Origin: Deinococcus taeanensis
Lineage (GTDB): Bacteria; Deinococcota; Deinococci; Deinococcales; Deinococcaceae
Reading direction: 5' to 3'
Assembly (NCBI RefSeq): GCF_020229735.1
Contig: NZ_CP083459.1
Coordinates: 1-64,000 of the forward strand
DNA length: 64,000 nucleotides
The position numbers were made by a program, and so were the translations under genes. Under the pieces are notes generated by a model. The model did no database searches. It was not told the origin of the DNA and was given only the letters and a program-made list of their open reading frames with translations. Below are positions 8,718 through 16,719 of the stretch, piece after piece; position 1 is the first letter of the stretch; the number at the start of each line of letters is the position of its first letter.

Positions 8718-9524
8718 GGTTGTGGCAAGTTGTTGGGGTAGGGTGGCGCCGTGCTGAGTGGTCAGAAGCTCTCCGGCGACCGGTTGCCCCTCGCGGTCAT
8801 TGGACACGCTGTGTGGCACTCCCACCGCTTCACCCTCAGCTCTCGGGACATCGAAGAACTGCTGCTGGAACGAGGGATCGCCGTCACCCGCGAATCCATC
8901 CGCACCTGGTGCATCACATTCAGCGACCTCTTCGCCCAGGGCCTCCGTCATCGGGAACCACGTCGTGGTTCCCGATGGCACCTTGATGAGATGTGCGTGG
9001 ATGTCGGCGGTGTCCAACACTGGTTGTGGCGGGCCGTTGATGAGCACGGCGCCGTGCTGGACGTCTTCCTTCAGACACACCGCGACACCGAGGCCGCCAC
9101 ATCGTTGTTCCACCGGCGACTGGGGGAATACGACGTGCCAGATGTTATTCGCACCGATAAGCTCTGGAGTGACGGTGCTGCTCTCCGGCAACGTCCCGTG
9201 CTCCACACCGTGGAGCACATCCAGGTTGTCTCCACGGCGCGCTGCAATAACATTGAACAGTCTCATCGGCCGACCCGGCGGCAGGAACGTCAGCAGTGCG
9301 GGTTCCGATCACGACGACGGGCGCAAGGCTTGCTCGACCGGCACGCCCGGATCACAACCCTGCATCATTCCGCTTGCTCCACCTCTCCCGCTCGCCCTCG
9401 ACGTTCCCACCAACAGGCTGCGTTCAAGTCGTGGCGGAAAATGGTACAGCAGGTGACCTGAGACTCAGGCCACCTGCCTTTTCAGGGACTCCCGCTTCCT
9501 GCGCGCCAACAACTTGCCACAACC
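8718..9524 (+). mobile_element. IS6-family insertion sequence, 807 bp
   Basis: Perfect 19-bp terminal inverted repeats GGTTGTGGCAAGTTGTTGG lie at 8718-8736 and, inverted, at 9506-9524. Length and single transposase gene fit IS6 (about 800 bp). The flanking octamers (ggcttgag and ggtgaata) differ, so there is no target-site duplication; this points to recombination or cointegrate resolution after insertion. An internal terminator-like hairpin lies at 9450-9476, just around the transposase stop. Confidence 0.85.
8751..9461 (+). CDS. IS6-family DDE transposase, probably impaired
   Basis: Codes for 236 residues from GTG. The order is an HTH-like N-terminus (SRDIEELLLERGIAVTRESI), DDE catalytic core with first Asp in HLDEMCV, second Asp in IRTDKLW, and the Glu in NNIEQSHRPTRRQER. 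Relative to the other copy in this window (NNIVEQSHRPTRQQER) one codon is missing just before the catalytic Glu, which would shift the active-site spacing. The last 50 residues are also poorly conserved relative to the other copy. It is therefore likely to be inactive or weak, although the frame is open. Confidence 0.82.
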   Translation: MLSGQKLSGDRLPLAVIGHAVWHSHRFTLSSRDIEELLLERGIAVTRESIRTWCITFSDLFAQGLRHREPRRGSRWHLDEMCVDVGGVQHWLWRAVDEHGAVLDVFLQTHRDTEAATSLFHRRLGEYDVPDVIRTDKLWSDGAALRQRPVLHTVEHIQVVSTARCNNIEQSHRPTRRQERQQCGFRSRRRAQGLLDRHARITTLHHSACSTSPARPRRSHQQAAFKSWRKMVQQVT

Positions 9525-9535
9525 GGTGAATAAGA

Positions 9536-9580
9536 GTGGGATGGCGCGGCGCATCAGTGCCATGCGCCGCGCTATCCCAC
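9536..9580 (-). terminator. Hairpin terminator of the MFS/GH3 operon
   Basis: A 19-bp stem with one mismatch (GTGGGATGGCGCGGCGCAT against its inverted copy) and a 7-base loop lies 26 bases past the stop of the minus-strand transporter gene. No long T run follows. Confidence 0.6.
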
Positions 9581-9605
9581 GGGTCTCAGGGCTTGAGGCT
9601 CAGGG

Positions 9606-10898
9606 TCAGCGGGCCTTCCGAATGGGCTGCACCAGGAACGCCCCGACCAGCGCGAACATCGTCGCCACTGCAAACAACGCCACGTAGTTGCCTCCACCGC
9701 TCGCGGCGCCTGCCCCGATCGCCAGGAACACGGGTGCAATCGCCGGCGCGAGAGACTGCGGTGCCGCGGAGGCAATATTGAAGATCCCGAGATCTTTCGC
9801 GGCTTCCTCAGGGTTGGGCAGCACGTCGGTGACCAGCGCAAGGTCCACGGCGAGGTAGACGCCCTGCCCGAGGCCAGCGAGAGCCATCCCGATGTAAAAG
9901 GCGTCCAGGCCAGTGGCGCGGGTAATCACGACCAGCGCGGCGGCATAGATCAATGCGGCGATGATCACGAAGATTTTGCGGCGGCCAGTCCGGTCAGACA
10001 GGAAGCCTCCAGCGCCACTGCCGATCACGGACGCGACCGTAGAAACGAGCGTCGCGATGAAGACGGTGTACGCCACCTGCGCGGTGGGCACTTTGAGGTG
10101 GTCCGTCAGAAAAAACACCTGGTAGGTCGTGAGGGTGGCCAGGCCGAGGAATAGCATGAACCGTCCCGAAAAGGCCCACCAGAAGTCCCGGGCATTGTGC
10201 GGATCAATCCAGAAGGATTTGAGGAAACGCACGGAGGTGAGGGGCGGCAGGCTGCCAGGCACAGCGGCTTTATCCCGGCTTCCCAGCGTCAACGCGAACA
10301 GGGTGACCAGCACGACTGCCACCGCGGCAGGCCCCATGAACAGCGCGAAATTGTTCGCTTGCAGGGCCTGCGCGACGAACACGCCGCCCACAATGCCGAC
10401 ACTGATGGCGACACCGACAACGCCACCGACACGTCCTCGCTGGGCTTCGGGCACCTGGTCGGGCAGGATGGCGCTGAGTGCAGCCTGCGCGGCGTTAAAG
10501 CCGACCTGCGTGAGGCACCAGCCGAGCAGAATGGCGGGGATGGTGGCGCTGGCCGCGATGATCAGCAGCCCCAGGGCGCCGAGGAGCACCCCCCCGATCA
10601 GGAAGGGCCGGCGGCGGCCGGTGCGGGTGACGCGGTCGCTGAGCATGCCGGCGATGGGGTTGGCCAGCAGCGCGAACAGCGCTCCGGTACCCAGCACCAG
10701 GGACAGCACCTGCGCCTTGTTGTCGGGAAACAACGTGCCGATCCGCAGTGCCATGGACACCACCACCGGAGCGAGAAGGGCGACGTACAGCCCGAACCAG
10801 GCCAGGCCGTACAGGGTCATGAAGCTGGTGCTGACCGGCTGGGTGGCCGTGGAGGGAGCATGAAGGTCAGTCGGGCGAACGTCGTACGTACGCGTCAT
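9606..10898 (-). CDS. MFS transporter, sugar-type, in a beta-glucoside module
   Basis: Codes for 430 residues from an ATG with GGAGA upstream; an alternative start at 10979 would overlap the preceding gene and has no support. Twelve hydrophobic segments are visible. MFS signatures include DRVTRTGRRRPFL in the loop between segments 2 and 3 and SDRTGRRK at the matching place in the second half. The type resembles the SLC45-like/GPH-like sugar porters. It lies 53 bases downstream of the GH3 beta-glucosidase in the same direction, so its cargo is probably a beta-glucoside or other oligosaccharide that the glucosidase then hydrolyses in the cytoplasm. The ROK repressor that starts at 13574 probably controls both. 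Confidence 0.87.
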   Translation of the reverse strand: MTRTYDVRPTDLHAPSTATQPVSTSFMTLYGLAWFGLYVALLAPVVVSMALRIGTLFPDNKAQVLSLVLGTGALFALLANPIAGMLSDRVTRTGRRRPFLIGGVLLGALGLLIIAASATIPAILLGWCLTQVGFNAAQAALSAILPDQVPEAQRGRVGGVVGVAISVGIVGGVFVAQALQANNFALFMGPAAVAVVLVTLFALTLGSRDKAAVPGSLPPLTSVRFLKSFWIDPHNARDFWWAFSGRFMLFLGLATLTTYQVFFLTDHLKVPTAQVAYTVFIATLVSTVASVIGSGAGGFLSDRTGRRKIFVIIAALIYAAALVVITRATGLDAFYIGMALAGLGQGVYLAVDLALVTDVLPNPEEAAKDLGIFNIASAAPQSLAPAIAPVFLAIGAGAASGGGNYVALFAVATMFALVGAFLVQPIRKAR

Positions 10899-10951
10899 AA
10901 GGGTCTCCAGCAAAGCTGAGGTGTCGAGGGGACGGCATGTGCTGGGCGGCG

Positions 10952-13432
10952 TCAGGCCTGGGTGACCTGCTCGGTCCATTCCCCGGTGAGGCGGAGGCTG
11001 ACGCGTACGGGCAAGTCGGTGCTGCTCTGGCCGATCAGCAGCTGAAAGTCACCCTCGTCAGCCACCCACGCGCCACGGGTGTCGTCGTAGTACGCGAAGG
11101 CACGTCCTTCCAGCGTGAACGTCACGTCCCGGGTCTCGCCAGGCGCGAGGGTGACCTTGGTAAAGCCCTTGAGTTCCTTTTCAGGGCGCTCCAGTGTGGT
11201 GCGGACATCATGAACGTAGACCTGCACGACCGTCTGGCCCTCGCGGGTGCCGGTATTGCGCACCGGCAGGGTGACGGTGACAGGCTCGCCCGGCTGGACC
11301 TCGGAAGTGCTGAGGCGCGCTGCGTCAAGCTCGAAGGTGGTGTAACTCAGTCCGAACCCGAAGGGGAACAGCGGGGTCGTGCTGTGGAGATCCACGTGCC
11401 GGTATCCGACATACAGGCCCTCCTGGTACTCGACGTGGCCCTCCTCTCCCGGGTACTGCACGTCGGGCGTTTCAGGGTGAACGGGATCGTCTTCGAGGCG
11501 GGCGGGGAACGTCTGCGGGAGCCGTCCGCCGGGGTCGGTGTGGCCGAGCAGCACGTCCGCGATCGCGTGTCCGGCCTCCTGACCGGGGAACCAGGCCTGC
11601 ACGACGGCCTGCACGTCATCGAGCCAGGGCATCAGGACGGGGCCGCCCGTCTGAAGCAGGATGACCGTGTTGGGGTTGGCGGCCACGACAGCGTGGACAA
11701 GCTCGTCCTGACGTCCGGGAAGATTGAGTCCCCAGCGGTCGACCCCCTCGGTTTCCCAGTCGCCGTTGGTGCCAATGCAGATGACGGCAATGTCCGCTTC
11801 AGCCGCGATGCGGGCGGCGTCGTGGACGCTGGTGTCCGGGAGGGGACGGCGGAAACCGATCCTCAGCGCGTTGAAGGCCGTGATGCTCATGCCGGTGGCG
11901 ACCGCCTGTGGGGCGAACTCGACCTGGATCTGGTGCTCACCGGCGGTGAGTGTGCGCCGGACGCGGATCTCATCGCTGCCGAAGCCCAGGAAGGTGCCGC
12001 CCTGCTGGAAAGCCGTCCAGTTGTCGATGACGTCCTCTCCGTCAACGCTGAGGCGGGAGAGGCCGGCACTCGCGAGGCTGAGTTCGTACTCGCCGTCCTC
12101 GCTGACGTGGAGGGTGGCCTGGAGGTGCGCGCGGAAGTCCTGGGGGACGCCGTCCGGCAGGGCGAACCACATCACTTCACCCTGTGGGTGGGTGTCGCGG
12201 GCGAGCACGGGACCGGTGTCGGCGGCGCGGTACTCGATGGTGACGGGTGTGTTCAGGACGGGGAGGAACTTGTCGTTGTCGCAGCCGACGGCGTAGGTGA
12301 CGTTGTCCTCGCCGAGAGCCGCGCGCAGGCCCTCAAGGGGGCTGACTTTGCGGTGGGCGTTCATTTGCGCGCTGCCGCCGCCCATGACCTGTGCGGTCGC
12401 GGCGTTCGGGCCGATCACAGCGACTGTGGCGCCGTCGGATAAAGGCAGTATGCCGGCGTTCTTGAGCAGGACGGCGCCTTCGGCGCCTGCGCGGCGGATC
12501 AGCGCGCGGGTGTCGGCGTACTCTTCGTCGCATTCCGCTTCATCCCGCACGTCGCGGGGGTCTGCGAGGGTGCCGGTGCGTTCGATGAGCCGCAGGACGT
12601 TCCGGGCAGCGGTCCGGACGGCCTGGCGGGTGGTCTCGTCGTTCCGGGCTTCCTCAAGCAGTTCGGCGCGGGCGTTGGCCGGGCCGGGCATTTCGAGGTC
12701 GAGGCCAGCGCGGACGCTCTCGGCGCCGGAGTGGGTGCCGCCCCAGTCACTCATGACGAGACCGTCGAAACCCCACTCGTCGCGCAGGATGGTGGTCAGC
12801 AGGCGCGGGTGCTCGCTGGCGTAGGTGTCGCCCAGTTTGTTGTAGGCGCTCATGACGGCCCAGGTTCCGCCTTCTTTTACGGCGAACTCGAAGGGCAGCA
12901 GGTACAGTTCGCGCAGGGCGCGCTCTGCGATGACGCTGTTGATGGTGCCGCGCTGGTACTCACTTTCGTTGCCGGCGAAGTGCTTGACAGTCGCAGCGAC
13001 GCCCTGGGATTGGAGACCCTGGATGTAAGCGGCGGCGAGCTTGCCGGTGAGGAGGGGGTCTTCGCTGTAGGCTTCGAAGTTCCGGCCGTTGAGGGAGGAG
13101 CGGAACAGGTTGACCGTGGGGGCGAGGAGGACGCCGGCGCCCTTAGCGTGGGTTTCGCGGGCGAGGTGGTGGCCGATCTCGTGGAGCAGGCCGGGGTTCC
13201 AGGTGGAGCCGAGGGCGATGCCGACGGGGAAGGCGGCGGTGTGTTTGCCGCCGACAAGGGCGCCGCCGCCCCGGGCGCCGGCGGGGCCGTCGGTGACCTT
13301 GAGCTGGGCGATGCCCAGCCGGGGGACGGGGACGGTTCGCCAGAAGTCGGCGCCGGCGAGAAGCGCGACCTGTTCGTCGAGCGTGAGCTCGTCAAGCAGG
13401 GAGTCGAGGTCGGGACGTGACGTGGTGGTCAT
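10952..13432 (-). CDS. bglX: GH3 beta-glucosidase with embedded PA14 domain
   Basis: Codes for 826 residues. The N-terminal GH3 barrel (about 1-290) includes TDGPAGARGG, the KHFAGNESEYQRG loop and VMSDWGG with the probable nucleophile Asp. A second alpha/beta domain follows (about 300-560) and is interrupted at about 385-510 by a PA14-like beta-sandwich (HLQATLHVSEDGEYELSLAS). The C-terminal fibronectin-III-like domain (about 690-820) is typical of long GH3 enzymes. No signal peptide is present, so it works on imported glycosides. The gene symbol is by family analogy only. The first gene of the operon, it starts 141 bases from the divergent ROK regulator, with a perfect palindrome in the gap. 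Confidence 0.92.
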   Translation of the reverse strand: MTTTSRPDLDSLLDELTLDEQVALLAGADFWRTVPVPRLGIAQLKVTDGPAGARGGGALVGGKHTAAFPVGIALGSTWNPGLLHEIGHHLARETHAKGAGVLLAPTVNLFRSSLNGRNFEAYSEDPLLTGKLAAAYIQGLQSQGVAATVKHFAGNESEYQRGTINSVIAERALRELYLLPFEFAVKEGGTWAVMSAYNKLGDTYASEHPRLLTTILRDEWGFDGLVMSDWGGTHSGAESVRAGLDLEMPGPANARAELLEEARNDETTRQAVRTAARNVLRLIERTGTLADPRDVRDEAECDEEYADTRALIRRAGAEGAVLLKNAGILPLSDGATVAVIGPNAATAQVMGGGSAQMNAHRKVSPLEGLRAALGEDNVTYAVGCDNDKFLPVLNTPVTIEYRAADTGPVLARDTHPQGEVMWFALPDGVPQDFRAHLQATLHVSEDGEYELSLASAGLSRLSVDGEDVIDNWTAFQQGGTFLGFGSDEIRVRRTLTAGEHQIQVEFAPQAVATGMSITAFNALRIGFRRPLPDTSVHDAARIAAEADIAVICIGTNGDWETEGVDRWGLNLPGRQDELVHAVVAANPNTVILLQTGGPVLMPWLDDVQAVVQAWFPGQEAGHAIADVLLGHTDPGGRLPQTFPARLEDDPVHPETPDVQYPGEEGHVEYQEGLYVGYRHVDLHSTTPLFPFGFGLSYTTFELDAARLSTSEVQPGEPVTVTLPVRNTGTREGQTVVQVYVHDVRTTLERPEKELKGFTKVTLAPGETRDVTFTLEGRAFAYYDDTRGAWVADEGDFQLLIGQSSTDLPVRVSLRLTGEWTEQVTQA

Positions 13433-13465
13433 GGGTCTCCTCTGGCCAGAACAGTTTCCGGCTCA

Positions 13466-13489
13466 TTTACTAAAATTTGTTTTAGTAAA
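13466..13489. promoter_or_regulatory. Perfect palindrome, probable ROK operator
   Basis: Two 10-bp inverted half-sites TTTACTAAAA / TTTTAGTAAA separated by TTTG, in the divergent promoter gap. A further half-like motif (CTAGTAAAAT) follows at 13497-13506. AT-rich palindromes of this shape are typical XylR/NagC-type operators, so this is likely the site at which the adjacent ROK protein represses the glucosidase operon. Confidence 0.72.
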
Positions 13490-13573
13490 GTAAGGCTAGT
13501 AAAATAATCAGGCAGTGTCAACCATTGTCAGCACCTTTCCCGCTCCCGACCAACCTTCTATGGTGAGGTGTTC

Positions 13574-14680
13574 ATGATCCGCCCGACCGAATCCCGCTCC
13601 ACCCGCGAACGGGTGTACACCGCGATCAAGATCGCGCCAGCCACCCGCCCTGAGATTGCCGCACAGCTCGGCCTGAGCCTCCCGACCGTGATTGCGGCCG
13701 TCGATGACCTGATTCAGGCTGGTGTCGCCACCCTGGATGACGCGACGCCCGGCGGACGCGGCCGTCCCCCCGCCCGGGTGCGGTTCACTCCGGAAAGCCT
13801 GTCCATTACCACCGTCGACCTTGGTGGACCGCAGGTCACGACCGGCCGGTACGACCTCGCCGGGACCCGCACCGCTTACGCGGAACACGGTGGACCGGCA
13901 GCACACCTCACCCCTGACCCTGAACGCAACTTCACCGTGCTTCTCAAGCTGCTCGAAGCTCAGGGCCCTGCCGACCTCAGTGTGATCAGCGCGCTGGGCG
14001 CCATCAATCCCCGTACCCGCACCCTCACCAGCCTCCCGCTCGCCATGCGCGAGCGGCCCCTGGAAGCGCAACTCAGCGCCGCGCTCGGCCAGCGGGTCCT
14101 GGTGGAGAACGACGCCAATCTCTCCGCCTGGCACACCTGGCATACCCTCGGCCTCACCCCTGACGAACCGCTTGTGTTCCTCAACTTCAGTCACGGCATC
14201 GGTCTGGGCCTGATGCTCGGCGGGCAGCTGTACCACGGGGCCACCGGCGGCGCTGGAGAAGTCTCGTTCGCCGCCGACCCTGGCAAGCGCGGCCGCCATG
14301 AACTTCTCGCGTACCGTCTCTTCCGCCATCTGCACGCTGCCGTGCCCCACGGCACCATCGTGGAGATCGCCGCGCTCGCCGCCCAGAAAGATACGGCTGC
14401 CCGGCGCGCGCTCCGCGCTTTCAATTCGGACCTCGCGAACCACCTCACTGCTGTGGCCGCGGTCCTCGACCCGACCGTGATTGTCCTCCAGGACATTCCG
14501 CAGGCCACGTCACCCCTCCAGCAGGAAGTGCAGCGCGCCCTGTCCGAACTTGGCCTCAACCCCAAGGTGCTGCTCAGCCCGCTCGGGCCGCTGGGTGGAC
14601 TTGACAGTGCTGGACGGTTTGGTGCCACCCACCTGGAACAGGAACGGCTGTCGCACAGCCACCTGGCGGCGACACCCTGA
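13574..14680 (+). CDS. ROK-family transcriptional repressor
   Basis: Codes for 368 residues. The ATG at 13574 has GAGG five bases upstream; a GTG two codons earlier is less likely. The N-terminal winged helix (STRERVYTAIKIAPATRPEIAAQ then LGLSLPTVIAAVDDL) precedes a ROK sugar-kinase-like body with the ENDANLSAW and GIGLGLML segments. The usual ROK zinc motif (CxCGxxGC) is absent: the corresponding part reads PGKRGRHELLAYRL. That is common in ROK repressors that have lost kinase activity. It is divergent from the GH3/MFS operon and likely senses its substrate or product. Confidence 0.88.
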   Translation: MIRPTESRSTRERVYTAIKIAPATRPEIAAQLGLSLPTVIAAVDDLIQAGVATLDDATPGGRGRPPARVRFTPESLSITTVDLGGPQVTTGRYDLAGTRTAYAEHGGPAAHLTPDPERNFTVLLKLLEAQGPADLSVISALGAINPRTRTLTSLPLAMRERPLEAQLSAALGQRVLVENDANLSAWHTWHTLGLTPDEPLVFLNFSHGIGLGLMLGGQLYHGATGGAGEVSFAADPGKRGRHELLAYRLFRHLHAAVPHGTIVEIAALAAQKDTAARRALRAFNSDLANHLTAVAAVLDPTVIVLQDIPQATSPLQQEVQRALSELGLNPKVLLSPLGPLGGLDSAGRFGATHLEQERLSHSHLAATP

Positions 14681-14790
14681 AACCTTGGTGACCCCTGTTG
14701 CTGGTGTTCTGCGGGAGATGCTATTGAAGGCAGTTTTCCTTCCGGCATGGGAAGCGGAGTCACGGGTGAATGGAGGGAAGGATCACCCAC

Positions 14791-14819
14791 TTGACATTAT
14801 TTGTGATAACGACTATCGT
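14791..14819 (+). promoter_or_regulatory. Promoter of the MarR gene with embedded dyad
   Basis: TTGACA (14791-14796), a 17-base spacer and TATCGT (14814-14819) form a strong sigma-70-type promoter 25 bases before the MarR start. A dyad GATA-acgac-TATC (14805-14817) overlaps the -10, a good place for autorepression. Confidence 0.65.
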
Positions 14820-14843
14820 GGTGTCAGAGGAGGGAGAGAAGGA

Positions 14844-15314
14844 ATGAAGATGATCAGCGAAACCACACGGTCCTCCGCGTCCGCCTCCACCCTCGAGCAC
14901 CAGACGTACCTCACGTTGCAGGGGCTGGCCCTGGGCCTCAAGGACGAAACCGAGCAGCTGCTCAAGAACGAAGGGCTGACCCTGACGCAGCTCAACGTCC
15001 TGCGCATCCTGCGGGGCTCCGGCGAAGGCGCCCTGACCTGCGGCGACATCGCCGGGCGGCTCCTCAACAAGGACCCCGACGTGACCCGCCTGCTCGACCG
15101 GATGGAGAAGCAGGGCCTGATCGAACGGGCCCGCAGCGCGCACGACCGCCGGGTGCTGCTGACCCGTCTGTCTCCTCAGGGCCGCGAGACCGTGGACCGC
15201 CTGGATGCTCCCTTGATGGACCTGCACCGCCGTCAGTTCCAGCACGTGCCGCCCGAGCGGCTGCGGTTGCTGCTTGACCTGCTGGGCGAGGCGGTCAGGA
15301 CGGAGGTGACCTGA
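14844..15314 (+). CDS. MarR-family regulator (MhqR-like)
   Basis: Codes for 156 residues; the frame is open far upstream but this ATG follows the promoter and a purine-rich ribosome site. A winged helix spans about 45-120: TLTQLNVLRIL, recognition region GDIAGRLLNKDPDVTRLLDR and the wing ARSAHDRRVLLTRLS. No redox Cys is present in the DNA-binding part. Downstream genes code for a DoxX protein, a VOC protein and a carboxylesterase-like hydrolase, the same set as the MhqR regulon of Bacillus and Staphylococcus, which responds to quinones and other electrophiles. That context is the basis of the MhqR-like assignment. Confidence 0.88.
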   Translation: MKMISETTRSSASASTLEHQTYLTLQGLALGLKDETEQLLKNEGLTLTQLNVLRILRGSGEGALTCGDIAGRLLNKDPDVTRLLDRMEKQGLIERARSAHDRRVLLTRLSPQGRETVDRLDAPLMDLHRRQFQHVPPERLRLLLDLLGEAVRTEVT

Positions 15315-15330
15315 GCTTCCTCGTCCTTCT

Positions 15331-15372
15331 TTCGTTCAAATATTCGTTCTAACGAACATCGTCCTCACGAAC
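15331..15372. promoter_or_regulatory. MarR-type operator cluster before doxX
   Basis: A perfect palindrome TTCGTT-CT-AACGAA lies at 15343-15356, flanked by one more TTCGTT (15331-15336) and one ACGAAC (15367-15372). The cluster sits between the MarR stop and the DoxX start, so the operon can be repressed separately from the regulator. Confidence 0.65.
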
Positions 15373-15382
15373 AGGAGATCCC

Positions 15383-15826
15383 ATGACCACCACCGCAACC
15401 ACCACCACTGCCCGCACCGCCACCACCCTTCAGCGCGTCGACCTCGCCCTCACACTCCTCCGCGTCGTCATCGGCGTCATCTTCATCGCCCACGGCTACC
15501 AGAAGATCTTCATGTACACCCTCCCCGGCACCACCGGCGCCTTCACCCAGATGGGCGTGCCCTTCCCCGCCGTCGCTGCACCCGCCATCGCGTTCCTCGA
15601 ACTTCTCGGCGGCGCGGCCCTGATCGCCGGACTCGGCACCCGCATCGTCGCCAGCCTCCTCGCCCTGAACATGCTCGGCGCCATCGCCCTGGTCCACCTC
15701 AAAGCCGGCTTCTTCAACCCGAACGGCGTGGAGTTTCCCCTGGCCCTGCTCGCGGCCACCGTGGCCCTCGCCCTCACCGGCGCCGGCGCCTACGCCCTGG
15801 ACGCCCGCCTCAACAAGCGCGCCTGA
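15383..15826 (+). CDS. DoxX-family membrane protein (MhqP-like)
   Basis: Codes for 147 residues with a Thr-rich N-terminus (1-15) and four hydrophobic segments (about 22-42, 62-82, 88-105, 118-138). The family hallmark is LRVVIGVIFIAHGYQK. The family is found in quinone-detoxification and thiol-stress operons; the molecular role is not settled. AGGAG lies 5 bases before ATG. It is the first gene after the operator palindrome and 17 bases upstream of the oxidoreductase gene, so it leads a polycistronic unit. Confidence 0.88.
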   Translation: MTTTATTTTARTATTLQRVDLALTLLRVVIGVIFIAHGYQKIFMYTLPGTTGAFTQMGVPFPAVAAPAIAFLELLGGAALIAGLGTRIVASLLALNMLGAIALVHLKAGFFNPNGVEFPLALLAATVALALTGAGAYALDARLNKRA

Positions 15827-15843
15827 CCTCCAAAGGATCACCC

Positions 15844-16641
15844 ATGACCTCCCTCACCCTTGCCCTGCTTGCCGCCGCCATCGGCGCCACCATCTGGACC
15901 CTCACACGCCGACGCTCCGCTCACCACCCAGCCACGACCTCGACTGACCTTCCCGGCACGTCCCCCTCCACCTCTTCCACGCTCAAGGAGAACAGCATGA
16001 CCCCCACGACCATCACCATCATCGGCGCCGGCAACATGGGCAAAGGCATCGCGCACGTCGCAGCACGCGGCGGCAACACCGTCACCATCATCGACCGCAC
16101 CCCCGACGATGCCAGAACGCTGGCCAGCGAAGTGCAGACCGCCAATCCCGGCGCCACCGTTCAACCCGGCACGCTCGAAGGCCCCCTCGGTGACATTGTC
16201 GTCTTTGCCACCTGGTACACCGCCGCTCAGGAACTCGCCCAGCAGCTCGGCAGCCAACTTGACGGCAAAATCGTGGTGGACATCAGCAACCCCCTCACGG
16301 CTGACTTCACCAGTCTGGCCATTGCCGGCGACACCAGCGCCGCTGAGGAACTCGCCAAGCTGATCCCCAACGCCCGGATCGTGAAAGCCTTCAACACCAC
16401 TTTCGCCGGCACTCTGGTCGCCGGTCAGGTCGCCGGACAGCCCCTCGACGTGCTGATCGCCGGGAATGACGCCGCCGCCAAGATCACCCTGACCGAGCTC
16501 GTGACGGCCGGTGGCCTGCGCGCCATCGACGCCGGCCCCCTGGAGCGCGCCCGCCAGCTCGAAGGCCTCGGGTACCTCGGCATCCAGCTTCAGTTCACGC
16601 AGAACACCAACTTCTCCAGCAGCTGGAAATTCCTCGCCTGA
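15844..16641 (+). CDS. NADP/F420-dependent-type oxidoreductase, optional membrane anchor
   Basis: Codes for 265 residues from the first ATG (15844, AAAGGA upstream). Residues 1-20 form a hydrophobic helix and 21-50 a Ser/Thr/Pro linker; then MTPTTITIIGAGNMGKGIAH begins a Rossmann fold of the NADPH:F420 reductase-like family. A second ATG at 15997 has its own strong site (AAGGAG, 7 bases before), which would give a soluble 214-residue protein. Both forms may be made. Family members reduce flavin-like or deazaflavin cofactors; Deinococcus F420 synthesis is not shown here, so the true partner is unknown. The place in the operon suggests a quinone- or nitro-reductase role. Confidence 0.82.
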   Translation: MTSLTLALLAAAIGATIWTLTRRRSAHHPATTSTDLPGTSPSTSSTLKENSMTPTTITIIGAGNMGKGIAHVAARGGNTVTIIDRTPDDARTLASEVQTANPGATVQPGTLEGPLGDIVVFATWYTAAQELAQQLGSQLDGKIVVDISNPLTADFTSLAIAGDTSAAEELAKLIPNARIVKAFNTTFAGTLVAGQVAGQPLDVLIAGNDAAAKITLTELVTAGGLRAIDAGPLERARQLEGLGYLGIQLQFTQNTNFSSSWKFLA

Positions 16642-16719
16642 ACCTCTCACGTCCGTGAGTGACTGTAAGGACCGTCCTGATGAGGCCGGTCCTCGCCGCG
16701 CTGCACAAGGAGCACCCCC

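Noticed and set aside
10937..12442. 501-codon plus-strand frame
   Set aside because: It lies antisense to the GH3 gene, has no recognisable domain, and shows shadow composition (Val/Gly/Asp rich).
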